Assembly: GCA_020026175.1 (NCBI GenBank)
Contig: JAHHQV010000024.1
Location: 1-34,887 of the forward strand
Length of the DNA stretch: 34,887 bases
Reading direction: 5' to 3'
Origin: Phocaeicola sp.
GTDB lineage: Bacteria; Bacteroidota; Bacteroidia; Bacteroidales; Bacteroidaceae
Part shown: positions 7,395 to 15,487 of the stretch, piece by piece
Layout: each line of letters starts with the position of its first letter
Position numbering within the stretch: position 1 is the first letter of the stretch
The notes under the pieces: generated by a model
Databases searched by the model: none
The model's input: the letters and a program-made list of their open reading frames with translations, nothing else
What the model was told of the DNA's origin: nothing
Program-made: the position numbers and the translations under genes

Positions 7395-8792
7395 ATGATA
7401 GCAAAAATCGAACCGGCTTTTTCCTCCATGAATACGTTAGAAAGAAAGGTTGATTACCAGTTGGAGAAAATTATCTCAGGCTATGGAAAAGAACTGTACA
7501 ACTCAACAGGAGATGTGCTTGATTCACTTCCTGAGTATATGAGCCTCTATGCTAACCTCAATGATAGAATAAAGCTGCCTTATTCGGAAATAACATTGAA
7601 TCTGTCTCCCGGAGAACGGCTCTCTGATGAAGATTGGGTAAGTCTTTCAAAAGAATATATGGAAGGCATGGGATATGGTGATTGTTGCTACTCTGTCATT
7701 TTGAATACAGATAAAGAACATACCCATGTCCATATTTTACATAGCCGTATTGATTCCGAAGGACAATCTGTTTCCAAATCTTTTGATTACAGAAAGTCTG
7801 AAAATCTGGTGAGAGATCTTGAGCGAAAGTATGGCTTGCTTTCAGTCAATGAATGTGATAGGGCACGTGAAAGATTATCCTCAATCTCTGGTCAAAGGTA
7901 TGTTTTTGATAATGCTTTAAAAAAAGCAGTAAAGAATCATGCTGTAAAGGACAGGTTGATGTCTGTTCTTGTTTCTTCAGGTGTTCATGAAATGCTTGGT
8001 GACAATTTTCTTAAAGTAAAACTAAATAACGAAGAATGGCTTTCATTATTGGGCACTCACGACTATGATGTTGTTTTTTCCATTCTTAAATCCGGAGGGT
8101 TCTTCAAATCATTATATAAAGAAGAACTGTTGTCAAAACTGGACAGGGCTTATTCGCTAAGTAAAACATTTCAGGATTTCAGATTTCATCTTCAATCAGA
8201 AGGCGTTTATATGCGATTGACGAGCAAGAAGGATAAGTCTTATTATGTCTATGGTCTGCCGGAAGATTCCTTTTATATCAAGGACTCTTCTTTACCGCGT
8301 AAGTATAGATATGGCAATATGAATTTTGAAATGTCTGAAATGTCATTTGATGAACAGAAACATTTCATCTTTAATAGTCTTCATGTTGCTTTAGGCAAGT
8401 CCAGAACTTATGATGATTTTAAGTCTGTCTTGGATGATTCAGGTATCAATTTGAAAGAATACATAAATGCAAATGGGGTATTCGGATTGTCTTTTTCAAT
8501 CAAAGGAATCAATATGCCCTTTAATATAAAGGCATCTGATATTTCAAGAAAATTCACCTATACTAATTTACAAAATCATTTTCTAAATGAATCATTGGTT
8601 AATGACAATACGATTCACAGGGTAGGAGAGTGGAAGGAGTATATTCAGAGAGACAATGATTATATGATACATTCCCATGTCCCTCATATCCCGGATATTG
8701 ATATGACAGGGGGAAGTAAGAAGAACAGGGAGGATGATTTACCGCCTGTTAAAAGAAAGAAGAGACAAAAACAGAATGACCGATCACTTTAA
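7395..8792 (+). CDS. MOBP-type relaxase (mobilization nuclease)
   Basis: A protein of 465 residues. The relaxase domain occupies about 1-150, with the HUH/3H metal motif HTHVHI (H109, H111, H113). A tyrosine candidate for nicking is Y21 in KVDYQLEK. The remaining 300 residues are of unknown fold, with a very basic C-terminal tail (PPVKRKKRQKQ). The enzyme would nick oriT and pilot the strand through a conjugation pore. No coupling protein or T4SS gene is in the window, so it probably depends on a helper element. Co-transcribed with mobC and probably with the following gene (11-base gap). Confidence 0.9.
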   Translation: MIAKIEPAFSSMNTLERKVDYQLEKIISGYGKELYNSTGDVLDSLPEYMSLYANLNDRIKLPYSEITLNLSPGERLSDEDWVSLSKEYMEGMGYGDCCYSVILNTDKEHTHVHILHSRIDSEGQSVSKSFDYRKSENLVRDLERKYGLLSVNECDRARERLSSISGQRYVFDNALKKAVKNHAVKDRLMSVLVSSGVHEMLGDNFLKVKLNNEEWLSLLGTHDYDVVFSILKSGGFFKSLYKEELLSKLDRAYSLSKTFQDFRFHLQSEGVYMRLTSKKDKSYYVYGLPEDSFYIKDSSLPRKYRYGNMNFEMSEMSFDEQKHFIFNSLHVALGKSRTYDDFKSVLDDSGINLKEYINANGVFGLSFSIKGINMPFNIKASDISRKFTYTNLQNHFLNESLVNDNTIHRVGEWKEYIQRDNDYMIHSHVPHIPDIDMTGGSKKNREDDLPPVKRKKRQKQNDRSL

Positions 8793-8803
8793 TTTTTTGA
8801 ATT

Positions 8804-9739
8804 ATGAATTATAGGACAATTTTATCTGGTTTCGTACCGGTTGAATATGGTGATTTTTTTCATCTTTATAGGATAAATGACCGTGGATTTGTCATTTATT
8901 GTGAGCATGACAACATCGTTTCATGTATTGAATTGTGTAGTTTTTCTATTATATCACCTGTTATGTTAGCTGAAATTATAGGTTTAGATATGAATACACT
9001 GAAGGATGCTGATGAATTTTCCTTTCCTGTAAAGTGCAGTAGGCAACAGATTATAAGTTATCTTTTTGATGTAAGTGCCAAGGAAACTAACGTAAAGATG
9101 AAACATGTTTCAGGTCTGCAGGGGTATCTGTTGAAATCCATTGTTCAAGATAAGGTGAATAAGGATTCTTATAGGAATATCTTTCAGTTTGATACAACTA
9201 AGGGAAAGGCAAGACTCTTGTTTGATGATAGACAATGCCTTGCGTCAATAAGGACAGATAAATCCGGACCTTTTTGTGTATGCTGGAATCCTATTTTGTT
9301 CTTTGGCCTTGATAAATCAGGTGATCCGGATTCTACAGGTCTCTTGCTTGCTTCTTCTTCTCCTTTGCTGGTTGAATATGTCTTGTCTAAAATGCCTTTG
9401 GATAGAAGTGTTCAGATTATTACAGGAGAGAATTATTATGAAGCTCTTGTTTTTGTAGTTATGTTAATTCAATCACGAGATTTGCCTTATAAACTTGCTA
9501 TTAGTTCTGATTCAATGCATGTCACTGTCCAGTTTTCTGATTGGCCTACACCTCAAAAGGTCTTAAACTTTATTTCTGCTGTAAATAAGCGCATTCCTGA
9601 TGGGTATGAGAAACTTTCCTGCCTGATGGTTAATAAGAAAACCTTTTTGCAGATACCTCTTTTGAAATCTTATTTAAAGTCTATGCTTTCTGTATATACA
9701 GATTTGCTTCAATCGGATTCAATTTATGTATCATTGTAG
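8804..9739 (+). CDS. Protein of unknown function downstream of the relaxase
   Basis: A protein of 311 residues with no recognised motif. It is mixed alpha/beta, without signal peptide or clear membrane segment. The part around residues 180-230 (LLLASSSPLLVEYVLSKMP, then QIITGENYYEAL) has alternating strands and helices faintly like a Toprim or nucleotide-binding fold, but no catalytic acid pattern is convincing. It follows the relaxase by 11 bases and codon use looks the same, so it likely belongs to the mobilization operon. Confidence 0.7.
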   Translation: MNYRTILSGFVPVEYGDFFHLYRINDRGFVIYCEHDNIVSCIELCSFSIISPVMLAEIIGLDMNTLKDADEFSFPVKCSRQQIISYLFDVSAKETNVKMKHVSGLQGYLLKSIVQDKVNKDSYRNIFQFDTTKGKARLLFDDRQCLASIRTDKSGPFCVCWNPILFFGLDKSGDPDSTGLLLASSSPLLVEYVLSKMPLDRSVQIITGENYYEALVFVVMLIQSRDLPYKLAISSDSMHVTVQFSDWPTPQKVLNFISAVNKRIPDGYEKLSCLMVNKKTFLQIPLLKSYLKSMLSVYTDLLQSDSIYVSL

Positions 9740-9763
9740 GTTATCCAATATGTACTTAAATAG

Positions 9764-9771
9764 TATCTTTG
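9764..9771 (+). promoter_or_regulatory. Promoter -7 box of the HU-like gene
   Basis: TATCTTTG matches TAnnTTTG. It implies a start near 9778 and a leader of about 50 bases. Confidence 0.5.
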
Positions 9772-9829
9772 CATCATAAAGTGAAACACTTACACTTTTA
9801 TATTTCTAATATTGATAAATTAAATATAT

Positions 9830-10120
9830 ATGACCAAAGCAGAATTAGCAAAACAGATTTCTAATGAAACAGGTGTAGACTATGCTTCAACACTTTCAGT
9901 AATCGAATCTTTCATGATAGAAGTAAAATCTTCTCTTCAAAAAGGAGAGCCCGTGTTTCTCAGAGGCTTCGGAAGTTTTATTCTGAAACACAGGGCAGAG
10001 AAAACCGCTCGTGATATCAGTAAGAATACCACTTTAATTGTTCCGGCTCATGACATACCGTCCTTTAAGCCAGCTAAAGAATTTGTATGCTCTGTAAGCA
10101 AGCTGGATGATATTGAATAG
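9830..10120 (+). CDS. HU/IHF-family DNA-binding protein
   Basis: A protein of 96 residues, the family's usual length. It shows the family hallmarks: N-terminal helices (MTKAELAKQISNETGV), the RGFGSF turn (45-50), the DNA-binding beta arm region, and the C-terminal IPSFKPAKEF. HU proteins bend and compact DNA. Plasmid-borne copies may assist replication initiation or recombination at the plasmid's own sites. It has its own promoter and stands alone. The short acidic tail (SKLDDIE) is unremarkable. Confidence 0.95.
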   Translation: MTKAELAKQISNETGVDYASTLSVIESFMIEVKSSLQKGEPVFLRGFGSFILKHRAEKTARDISKNTTLIVPAHDIPSFKPAKEFVCSVSKLDDIE

Positions 10121-10153
10121 GGACAGTTTTATACAACTGACTATTTTTCATAG

Positions 10154-10194
10154 TATAACTATCTTGTCAAATGCCTTAGGGTAGGATAGTTATA
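10154..10194. repeat. Inverted repeat between HU-like gene and umu operon
   Basis: Perfect 10-base arms TATAACTATC (10154-10163) and GATAGTTATA (10185-10194) surround a 21-base loop. It could be a weak terminator of the HU-like gene or an operator of the umu operon. There is no U-tract. Confidence 0.45.
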
Positions 10195-10248
10195 TACATC
10201 TAAATATTGATTTTATCATATTGATAATGTAACACAACCAAAAACCAA

Positions 10249-10533
10249 ATGAAGGATCAACTACGACTATTAAGAGAATGTTTTAGAAACGAGATACCGG
10301 CCATCGTTTTTCAGGGTGATGACAGTTGTACGGCTGAAGTCTTAGAGGCTGCCATTGAAATATATAGAAAGCATGGGGCGGCCAAAGAGTTCCTTTATGA
10401 CCTAGGCTTGTTGCTTCAAGATGTCAAGGCATATCAAAAAGAGAATCCGCATAAGGTCACACTTGCTGATCTGTCGCCTGTAGAAACTGAACTTGTCAGA
10501 GAAGAAATGCTGGAGAAAGGGCTACTGGGATGA
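10249..10533 (+). CDS. Small protein of unknown function at the head of the umuDC operon
   Basis: A protein of 94 residues, mainly helical and acidic, without signal peptide or known motif. Its stop overlaps the umuD start (ATGA at 10530-10533), so it is translationally coupled to umuD. That position suggests a role in regulating the error-prone polymerase, but the sequence does not show one. The gene's base composition is intermediate between the AT-rich upstream DNA and GC-richer umuDC. Confidence 0.75.
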   Translation: MKDQLRLLRECFRNEIPAIVFQGDDSCTAEVLEAAIEIYRKHGAAKEFLYDLGLLLQDVKAYQKENPHKVTLADLSPVETELVREEMLEKGLLG

Positions 10534-10979
10534 GCATAAAACTTACCATGTACTCTGCCGACCTGAGCAGCGAACTGCCATTGCCGTTTGCAGACCAGGG
10601 AGTAAGAGCTGGATTTCCTTCTCCGGCTCAGGACTACATGACTGACAGCATAGACCTGAACCGTGAACTCATACGCCATCCGGCCACAACCTTCTATGCC
10701 CGTGCTTCCGGCGATTCCATGAAGGACTGCGGCATTGATGACGGTGACCTGCTTGTCATAGACAAGGCCTTGGAACCTCAGGATGGTGACATCGTTGTGG
10801 CTTTCATCGATGGAGAGTTCACGCTGAAGACTGTGCGCTTTGACGATAAGGAAAAGTGCATCTGGCTCGTTCCGGCCAACGAGGAATACACTCCGATTAA
10901 GATTACAGAGGAGAACAACTTCCTGATATGGGGAGTTCTTACCTACAACATAAAAAGACAGCTTAGAAAAGGAAGATGA
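10530..10979 (+). CDS. umuD: UmuD, self-cleaving DNA polymerase V subunit (S24 peptidase)
   Basis: A protein of 149 residues. The self-cleavage site A27-G28 (GVRAGFP), the nucleophile S63 (GDSM) and K100 (FTLKTV) are present. Each is three residues later than its counterpart in E. coli UmuD, so the protein looks active. Upon DNA damage, RecA filaments trigger cleavage to UmuD', which joins UmuC. The ATG overlaps the preceding stop, and the umuC ATG overlaps this stop (ATGA 10976-10979). The operon is GC-richer than its neighbours, suggesting separate acquisition. Confidence 0.95.
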   Translation: MSIKLTMYSADLSSELPLPFADQGVRAGFPSPAQDYMTDSIDLNRELIRHPATTFYARASGDSMKDCGIDDGDLLVIDKALEPQDGDIVVAFIDGEFTLKTVRFDDKEKCIWLVPANEEYTPIKITEENNFLIWGVLTYNIKRQLRKGR

Positions 10980-12247
10980 TAGCCATTGTCGATTGCAATA
11001 ACTTCTACTGCTCATGCGAGCGCGTGTTCAATCCGCTGCTCCGTGACAAACCTGTCGTTGTTCTGAGTAACAATGACGGCTGTGTCGTGGCCAGAAGCAA
11101 CGAAGTCAAGGCAATGGGCATCAAGATGGGTACACCTCTCTATCAGATCCGTGAAGTCTTGGAGACCAACAATGTGGCTGTCTTCAGCTCCAACTACAAC
11201 CTGTATGGTGACATGAGCCGCCGGGTAATGATGCTGCTGTCCGAGTTCACGCCCGAACTGACCCAATATTCGATAGATGAAGCGTTCCTGGATCTCTCCG
11301 GCTTCGGAGAAGGAGAGAAGCTGGTTTCCTACGGCCGGAAGATTGTAAAGACCATCGGAAAGGGTACCGGCATCCCGGTTACAATGGGCATTGCACCGAC
11401 AAAGACTCTGGCAAAGGTGGCAAGCCGTTACGGGAAGAAATACAGGGGATATCAGGGTGTATGCATGATTGATTCTGAGGAAAAGCGCATCAAGGCGCTG
11501 CAAGGCTTCGAAATTGGCGATGTCTGGGGAATAGGCCATCGGAGCTTGGATAAGCTGCGCTACTACGGTATAAATACCGCTTGGGATTTTACTCAGAAAA
11601 GCGAGAGTTTTGTGCGAAAATTACTTACAATAACCGGTGTACGCACTTGGAAGGAGCTTCGCGGTGAATCCTGCATCGATGTCGAGGAATTGGCGCAGAA
11701 GAAGAGTATCTGTACCAGCCGCAGTTTCCCTGACTCCGGCCTGTCAGAACTCTCAAGCTTAGAGGAAGCAGTCGCCAACTTTTCTTCCGAATGTGTCCGC
11801 AAGCTTCGTATGCAGCATAGCTGCTGTACGGAGATAACAGTCTTCGCCTATACCAGTCGTTTCCGTCTCGATTTACCGCAGCACTGTATCAACCGCACCA
11901 TCCACCTGCAAGTACCGACCAACGACCTTCAGGAACTTGTCTGTACCGCAGTCCGGGCCCTCCGCATGGATTTCCGCAAAGAGGGCGGTTACCAGTACAA
12001 GAAAGCCGGTGTCATTGTCTGGAATATAGTTCCTGACTCTGCCATCCAGACCAACCTTTTTGATACCATTGACCGTGACAAGCAGTCACGTCTGGCTGCT
12101 GCCATAGATGCCATCAACCGTAAGAACGGCCACAACACCATTAAGGTAGCTGTCCAGGGCACTACTGATAAGTCCTGGCATCTCAAATGCGAGCACATCA
12201 GCAAGCAGTACACCACCAACCTCGATGATGTCATCACGGTAAAATAA
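10976..12247 (+). CDS. umuC: UmuC, Y-family translesion DNA polymerase
   Basis: A full-length protein of 423 residues. The catalytic acids are D6 (IVDCNNFY) and D101-E102 (YSIDEAF). A helix-hairpin-helix-like thumb, little finger and the DUF4113 C-terminal region (about 375-423, ending YTTNLDDVITVK) follow. It copies damaged DNA in complex with UmuD'2. Coupled to umuD by a 4-base overlap. Codon use (many GCC, CTG, CGT/CGC codons) is richer in GC than the mobilization or ter genes. No LexA-like box was identified upstream of the operon. Confidence 0.96.
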   Translation: MIAIVDCNNFYCSCERVFNPLLRDKPVVVLSNNDGCVVARSNEVKAMGIKMGTPLYQIREVLETNNVAVFSSNYNLYGDMSRRVMMLLSEFTPELTQYSIDEAFLDLSGFGEGEKLVSYGRKIVKTIGKGTGIPVTMGIAPTKTLAKVASRYGKKYRGYQGVCMIDSEEKRIKALQGFEIGDVWGIGHRSLDKLRYYGINTAWDFTQKSESFVRKLLTITGVRTWKELRGESCIDVEELAQKKSICTSRSFPDSGLSELSSLEEAVANFSSECVRKLRMQHSCCTEITVFAYTSRFRLDLPQHCINRTIHLQVPTNDLQELVCTAVRALRMDFRKEGGYQYKKAGVIVWNIVPDSAIQTNLFDTIDRDKQSRLAAAIDAINRKNGHNTIKVAVQGTTDKSWHLKCEHISKQYTTNLDDVITVK

Positions 12248-12251
12248 AAAA

Positions 12252-12272
12252 GCCCTCTTAAAACAAGAGGGC
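12252..12272 (-). terminator. Leftward terminator behind umuC
   Basis: The stem GCCCTCTT/AAGAGGGC has a 5-base loop. Read leftward it is followed by TTTTTTATTTT, a good U-tract; read rightward there is none. It would protect umuC from antisense transcripts coming from 12280-12920. A weaker rightward hairpin (AAAGATAG/CTATCTTT, 12296-12324) may end the umu transcript. Confidence 0.6.
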
Positions 12273-12406
12273 ATAGGATATCAAGCACACCTGAGAAAGA
12301 TAGTTTAAAAGGGATGCTATCTTTATCCTTATAATTTATATATCAAAAATCTGTATAGTTAAATATTCAGAACCATTGATTTTCTGCTTTGTCCCGCAGA
12401 TTATTT

Positions 12407-12500
12407 TTAAACAAGCCCTCCAATGAGGGCTTGCATGACACTTTTAACCTCACGGTTATAATGCATCATTAGAGCTGTTTAATGCGACTATTCAAAGGTA
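12407..12500 (-). ncRNA. Candidate small RNA or micro-peptide gene (unit 1)
   Basis: A -7 box (TACCTTTG, 12500-12493 minus strand) is followed within about 90 bases by a terminator hairpin CAAGCCCTC/GAGGGCTTG (12412-12433) with a T-containing tail. A 20-codon frame (12407-12469, starting MMHYNREV) runs through the hairpin to its stop. The decamer CCGTGAGGTT (12455-12446) recurs in unit 2. The encoded peptides of the two units are unrelated, which favours an RNA function. Confidence 0.4.
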
Positions 12501-12597
12501 AATAGTCTTATATTCTATCTTTCCAAAAATAGTGATTTTCTACGTATCCAAATCATTTAATTATCTGTTTTTAAGCATAAACTCCTTTTAAGATAAA

Positions 12598-12710
12598 AAG
12601 AGCATCCGTCTGCGGATGCTCTTCAGAGTAATTCATTTGAAAAATTCGAACCTCACGGCCAGAAAAGAATTTGCTGTTATTGTAAGATTTTTTAATCGTT
12701 TACAAATGTA
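12598..12710 (-). ncRNA. Candidate small RNA (unit 2), related to unit 1
   Basis: A -7 box (TACATTTG, 12710-12703 minus) lies upstream of a strong terminator: 11-base perfect stem AAGAGCATCCG/CGGATGCTCTT (12598-12608, 12613-12623) with a leftward T-run. The decamer CCGTGAGGTT is at 12658-12649, at a spacing similar to unit 1. A 21-codon frame (starting MNYSEEHP) also crosses the hairpin, with no similarity to unit 1's peptide. Confidence 0.4.
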
Positions 12711-12750
12711 CGACTCTACAATCTTCTCCCGCGAGTTTCTGGAAATATAT

Positions 12751-12891
12751 CTACAGCATCATGTAAATTTCCTGTTTCCCTTCCTTGTTTATGGAGACAA
12801 TGCAGAAGGAAGGATGGATAGGTTCATCCTTTAGTTTTCTGGACAGTCTTCTTATCCTGTATTTCTTTATGGCTTTCATTATAGCATTCAT
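12751..12891 (-). CDS. Small basic protein of 46 residues, unknown family
   Basis: An ATG at 12889-12891 opens a 46-codon frame ending at TAG 12751-12753. The N-terminal 22 residues are strongly basic and helical (MNAIMKAIKKYRIRRLSRKL). The rest looks like a beta hairpin (HPSFCIVSINKEGKQEIYMML). There is no membrane segment. A -7 box (TATCTTTG, 12917-12910) precedes it at the right distance. The composition is protein-like and the promoter spacing is good, but no homolog is recalled. A nucleic-acid-binding peptide is an inference from charge only. Confidence 0.5.
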   Translation of the reverse strand: MNAIMKAIKKYRIRRLSRKLKDEPIHPSFCIVSINKEGKQEIYMML

Positions 12892-12909
12892 ATCATTTCC
12901 TTTTTTGGG

Positions 12910-12917
12910 CAAAGATA
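12910..12917 (-). promoter_or_regulatory. Promoter -7 box of the 46-residue ORF
   Basis: TATCTTTG on the minus strand matches TAnnTTTG and predicts a start near 12903, about 12 bases before the ATG. Confidence 0.45.
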
Positions 12918-12988
12918 TGTACGCTTTATCTTTCTGTAAGTTATCGCTATGTTATTGTTTTGTTAATGAACTCAGTTTGGTGAGTTCA

Positions 12989-13825
12989 TCATCCACATGA
13001 ATTCTTCTCAGCCATATTGACATAGGTCGTATCAATCATTTTAAGGCATCTGATGCATTCATCCATATTATTTGTATATATTTCCTGACTTTCTTCTGCC
13101 GCCTTTATCAGTCTCTGATTGTCACGCTCAAACAGGAACCTGTCCCATTCTCCTTCCTCGAAATATGTATCCGGTATGTATTTTATCAGTGCCTTTTCCA
13201 ACTCAAATCCTTTTCTGGCTTTGAACATATCCTCTATGATCCACATCTTGAAGATTTCAAAATACTCGGCAAACTGGTTTATCTTCATTTCCTGTCTTGA
13301 TAAGAATGTTTTGACGACACCGCCTTCTTCTCCTACCCAATCACCCAAGAGAATACCGTCATAGCAGAAACCTCTGATATTATCTTCTTTTTCTTTGCTG
13401 CAGAAACAGCAGTTGCTGTTGAAGAGGAAGAAGACCTTCATTATATCCCTGTCTGTGATAAGACGGTTCTCCTTATGTATCTTAAAGAATCTTTCTTTGT
13501 ATCTATCGAAGAAGTGACCTGAAAAAATAAATGCTTCGTCTCCTTTAACCGTTCCGGCAAGTAATTGTCCTTTATGCTTGAATATCATATTGAATGTTGC
13601 ATTCACAATACCAACCTCTTTTTTTGATTCTGCATAAAAAGAGATATACCATTCATTGTATCTTTTGGTCTTTATGGTTGTCTCCCAAAGCCATGGGAAT
13701 GACTGTCTTTTCAGTATGAGTTTTCTGAATTGAGGAGCGAATTTTCTCCATCTTGCCCTCACTTCCCTAAAGTCCGCCTTAATTTCTCTCAGCATCTCTT
13801 CTGTTGTCATTGTGTCGAGTATCAT
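12989..13825 (-). CDS. Hypothetical protein, 278 residues
   Basis: No family is recognised. The protein is soluble, rich in aromatic and charged residues. A motif FSGHFFDRYKERF (about 101-113) and a Cys cluster NCCFCSKEKE (about 137-146) stand out; the cysteines could bind metal. The C-terminal third is helical. The ATG at 13823-13825 is preferred; Met6 is an alternative. It is a single gene on the minus strand. Downstream toward the left lie the 46-residue ORF and the small RNA candidates. Confidence 0.75.
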   Translation of the reverse strand: MILDTMTTEEMLREIKADFREVRARWRKFAPQFRKLILKRQSFPWLWETTIKTKRYNEWYISFYAESKKEVGIVNATFNMIFKHKGQLLAGTVKGDEAFIFSGHFFDRYKERFFKIHKENRLITDRDIMKVFFLFNSNCCFCSKEKEDNIRGFCYDGILLGDWVGEEGGVVKTFLSRQEMKINQFAEYFEIFKMWIIEDMFKARKGFELEKALIKYIPDTYFEEGEWDRFLFERDNQRLIKAAEESQEIYTNNMDECIRCLKMIDTTYVNMAEKNSCG

Positions 13826-14135
13826 ACAAATTATATCTTTAATGGATGAAACTTCTTGTCATAATAATATAGGGTACGTTTTTTATAAAACCATAATATG
13901 TAAAGAATTATTTATGTATGCAGTAATATCAGACCTGGGATGAAGAGAAGAAAAACAGCCGATTTACCTCACAATTACAAAACTAACATTTTCCCCGGTA
14001 TTTGGTAATATTTGTCGGATTAAATTTTAAGATATTGACCGTTGATTTGCTTTTCTCAGATTTTCTTCGTAATTTTATGAAACTCAGGCAGAGGTTCTGG
14101 TAATAGCCTATTGCGGAATACGTGCATGGCTCAGG

Positions 14136-14165
14136 GCGGTTAGGGTAACTTAACCGCTTTTTTTG
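14136..14165 (+). terminator. Rightward terminator with no upstream gene
   Basis: Stem GCGGTTA/TAACCGC with an 8-base loop and eight following bases of T. No plus-strand gene of normal size lies in 13826-14135. Only two minimal frames are seen: 22 codons at 13940-14008 (MKRRKTADLPHN...) and 8 codons at 14077-14103. It probably ends a small RNA or leader transcript. Confidence 0.7.
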
Positions 14166-14196
14166 TTTGACTTTCCTTTTTATCAGAAAATTTTAG

Positions 14197-14399
14197 TATC
14201 TTTGCTTCGTTATAACAAACATATAACATTCTAATACTGTCATTTACCTTTCATTTCTTCTTTATTGGCAGTATATCCAAGCAACATCTTAATTTAAGTT
14301 TATAGCTGCATCTGCAGCCCGTCTATCGCATCCTCTCCAGGCTGTGATAGATGTTTCCTCATTTATTCACTTTTCATTAATCATTTAATCAATTTCATT
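14197..14399 (+). promoter_or_regulatory. Promoter and long structured leader of the winged-helix gene
   Basis: A -7 box TATCTTTG (14197-14204) predicts a start near 14211 and a leader of about 190 bases. The leader contains a hairpin GCTGCA-TC-TGCAGC and a second pairing of TCTATC with GATAGA about 24 bases later. No known riboswitch was recognised. Confidence 0.4.
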
Positions 14400-14615
14400 A
14401 TGGAACAGGTATTAATTGGCCAGAATGCCGGCATTATCTGGCATCTGCTCGTAGGTAAAAACGGTGTAGAAGTATCTCTTCTTAAGAAGGAGTCCAAACT
14501 CTCCGAATCTGAGTTCTGGGCTGCTATCGGCTGGTTGTCTAAGGAGGACAAACTTTCCTTCTCTACAGAAAAGGTAGGAAAGAAGACTGTGAAGACATAC
14601 TCTCTTAAAGACTGA
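14400..14615 (+). CDS. DUF2582 winged-helix protein
   Basis: A protein of 71 residues that matches the small winged-helix family DUF2582 (PF10771): an N-terminal GIIWHLL helix, a recognition-type segment SESEFWAAIGWLSKEDKLSF and a terminal beta hairpin (KVGKKTVKTYSL). Members are common in Bacteroidota; DNA binding is presumed and targets are unknown. It has its own promoter with a long leader and its own terminator, so it is monocistronic. Confidence 0.85.
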   Translation: MEQVLIGQNAGIIWHLLVGKNGVEVSLLKKESKLSESEFWAAIGWLSKEDKLSFSTEKVGKKTVKTYSLKD

Positions 14616-14636
14616 TTCATTGTGCGTTCACGCTGT

Positions 14637-14675
14637 AGGCTTGCCAGATTCCTGATGGGACTGGCAGGCCTTTTT
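14637..14675 (+). terminator. Terminator of the DUF2582 gene
   Basis: The stem pairs AGGCTTGCCAG (14637-14647) with CTGGCAGGCCT (14661-14671), with one mismatch, followed by a T run (14671-14675). Confidence 0.8.
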
Positions 14676-14722
14676 CGTGAAATATTTTACAACACAATGC
14701 GTTCAAATAATTTGCTTTTGAT

Positions 14723-14753
14723 TTTGTTACAGAATCATAATTTACTATATTTG
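14723..14753 (+). promoter_or_regulatory. Promoter of the 14779 gene
   Basis: TTTG (14723-14726), a 19-base spacer and TATATTTG (14746-14753): the best -33/-7 match in the window. The start is predicted near 14760. Confidence 0.7.
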
Positions 14754-14778
14754 TCCCGAACTTCACTAATCAGCATAT

Positions 14779-15351
14779 ATGGACAAGAAATTTGAACTCG
14801 TAGAAAAATACAATATCGATGTAGATGTCTTTATAGAAGAAGACGGTGTAACTCCTGTTGGAAAACTGCCAGACAACCACCTTACCAAAGAGTTTCTCCG
14901 CCTGTATTTTACAGGACAGATTACAAAGGTCTGGAAGCGATGGCTTTCTGATTTATATTATGCTTCGACTGCTAAAGGTGAGGAGATCTATCTTCCTAAA
15001 ACGAATCTTACTTCCTGGGATATTGAGAAGATAATCAAAGACAAGCGTGGAGGAAAAAGGGCAGGTGCCGGTTCAAAGCTGAAGACCGGTATTTCAACGA
15101 CTACATTAAGAATTCCTTTTACCCTAAAAGAGAGTTTCAAATGTTATATAGATATGTACACTCAGTATTTCAAAGGTGAAGAAGAAAACATTCCTTATTT
15201 CACAAACGAAGAAGATAGGCTGAACACCATCAGGGATATGATGAGTGTACTAAAACATGAAGAACACCTGATATATGAACGTAGGAAAAGAGCTGCCGAG
15301 GAAGAGGAAAACAAACGCCAGCTCAAACTCTTCGGTGAAGAGAATCAATGA
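14779..15351 (+). CDS. Hypothetical protein with a basic RGGKRAGAGSK motif
   Basis: A protein of 190 residues. Residues 1-90 are unassigned. A basic glycine-rich segment KDKRGGKRAGAGSKLKTG (about 88-105) precedes TTTLRIPFTLKESFKCYI, which resembles the start of a ribbon-helix-helix or phage-type DNA-binding segment. The last 40 residues are a charged helix, possibly a coiled coil (YERRKRAAEEEENKRQLKLF). DNA binding is plausible. It has its own strong promoter; no terminator was seen downstream. Confidence 0.75.
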   Translation: MDKKFELVEKYNIDVDVFIEEDGVTPVGKLPDNHLTKEFLRLYFTGQITKVWKRWLSDLYYASTAKGEEIYLPKTNLTSWDIEKIIKDKRGGKRAGAGSKLKTGISTTTLRIPFTLKESFKCYIDMYTQYFKGEEENIPYFTNEEDRLNTIRDMMSVLKHEEHLIYERRKRAAEEEENKRQLKLFGEENQ

Positions 15352-15487
15352 TATTCATTATAGTTTTTGAATCTGTAACACAATCAAATCAAGATTGGGG
15401 TATGCTTGGTTATTTCCTTGCATACGTTTTTTTATGCCCTTTGCTTTCTTTTCCCTTCTATTACATATAAACCTTATTCTTCCTAGC

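Noticed and set aside
10434..11802. Long minus-strand frames opposite umuD and umuC
   Set aside because: They are antisense shadows of GC-richer umuDC codons; no independent start signal.
12641..12660. GGTTCGAAT-like sequence as a tRNA T-arm remnant (minus strand)
   Set aside because: No acceptor, anticodon or D-arm pairing could be found around it.
12616..13000. Two overlapping plus-strand frames of about 70 codons
   Set aside because: They run through terminators and lie opposite the better-supported 46-codon minus-strand frame; no promoter.
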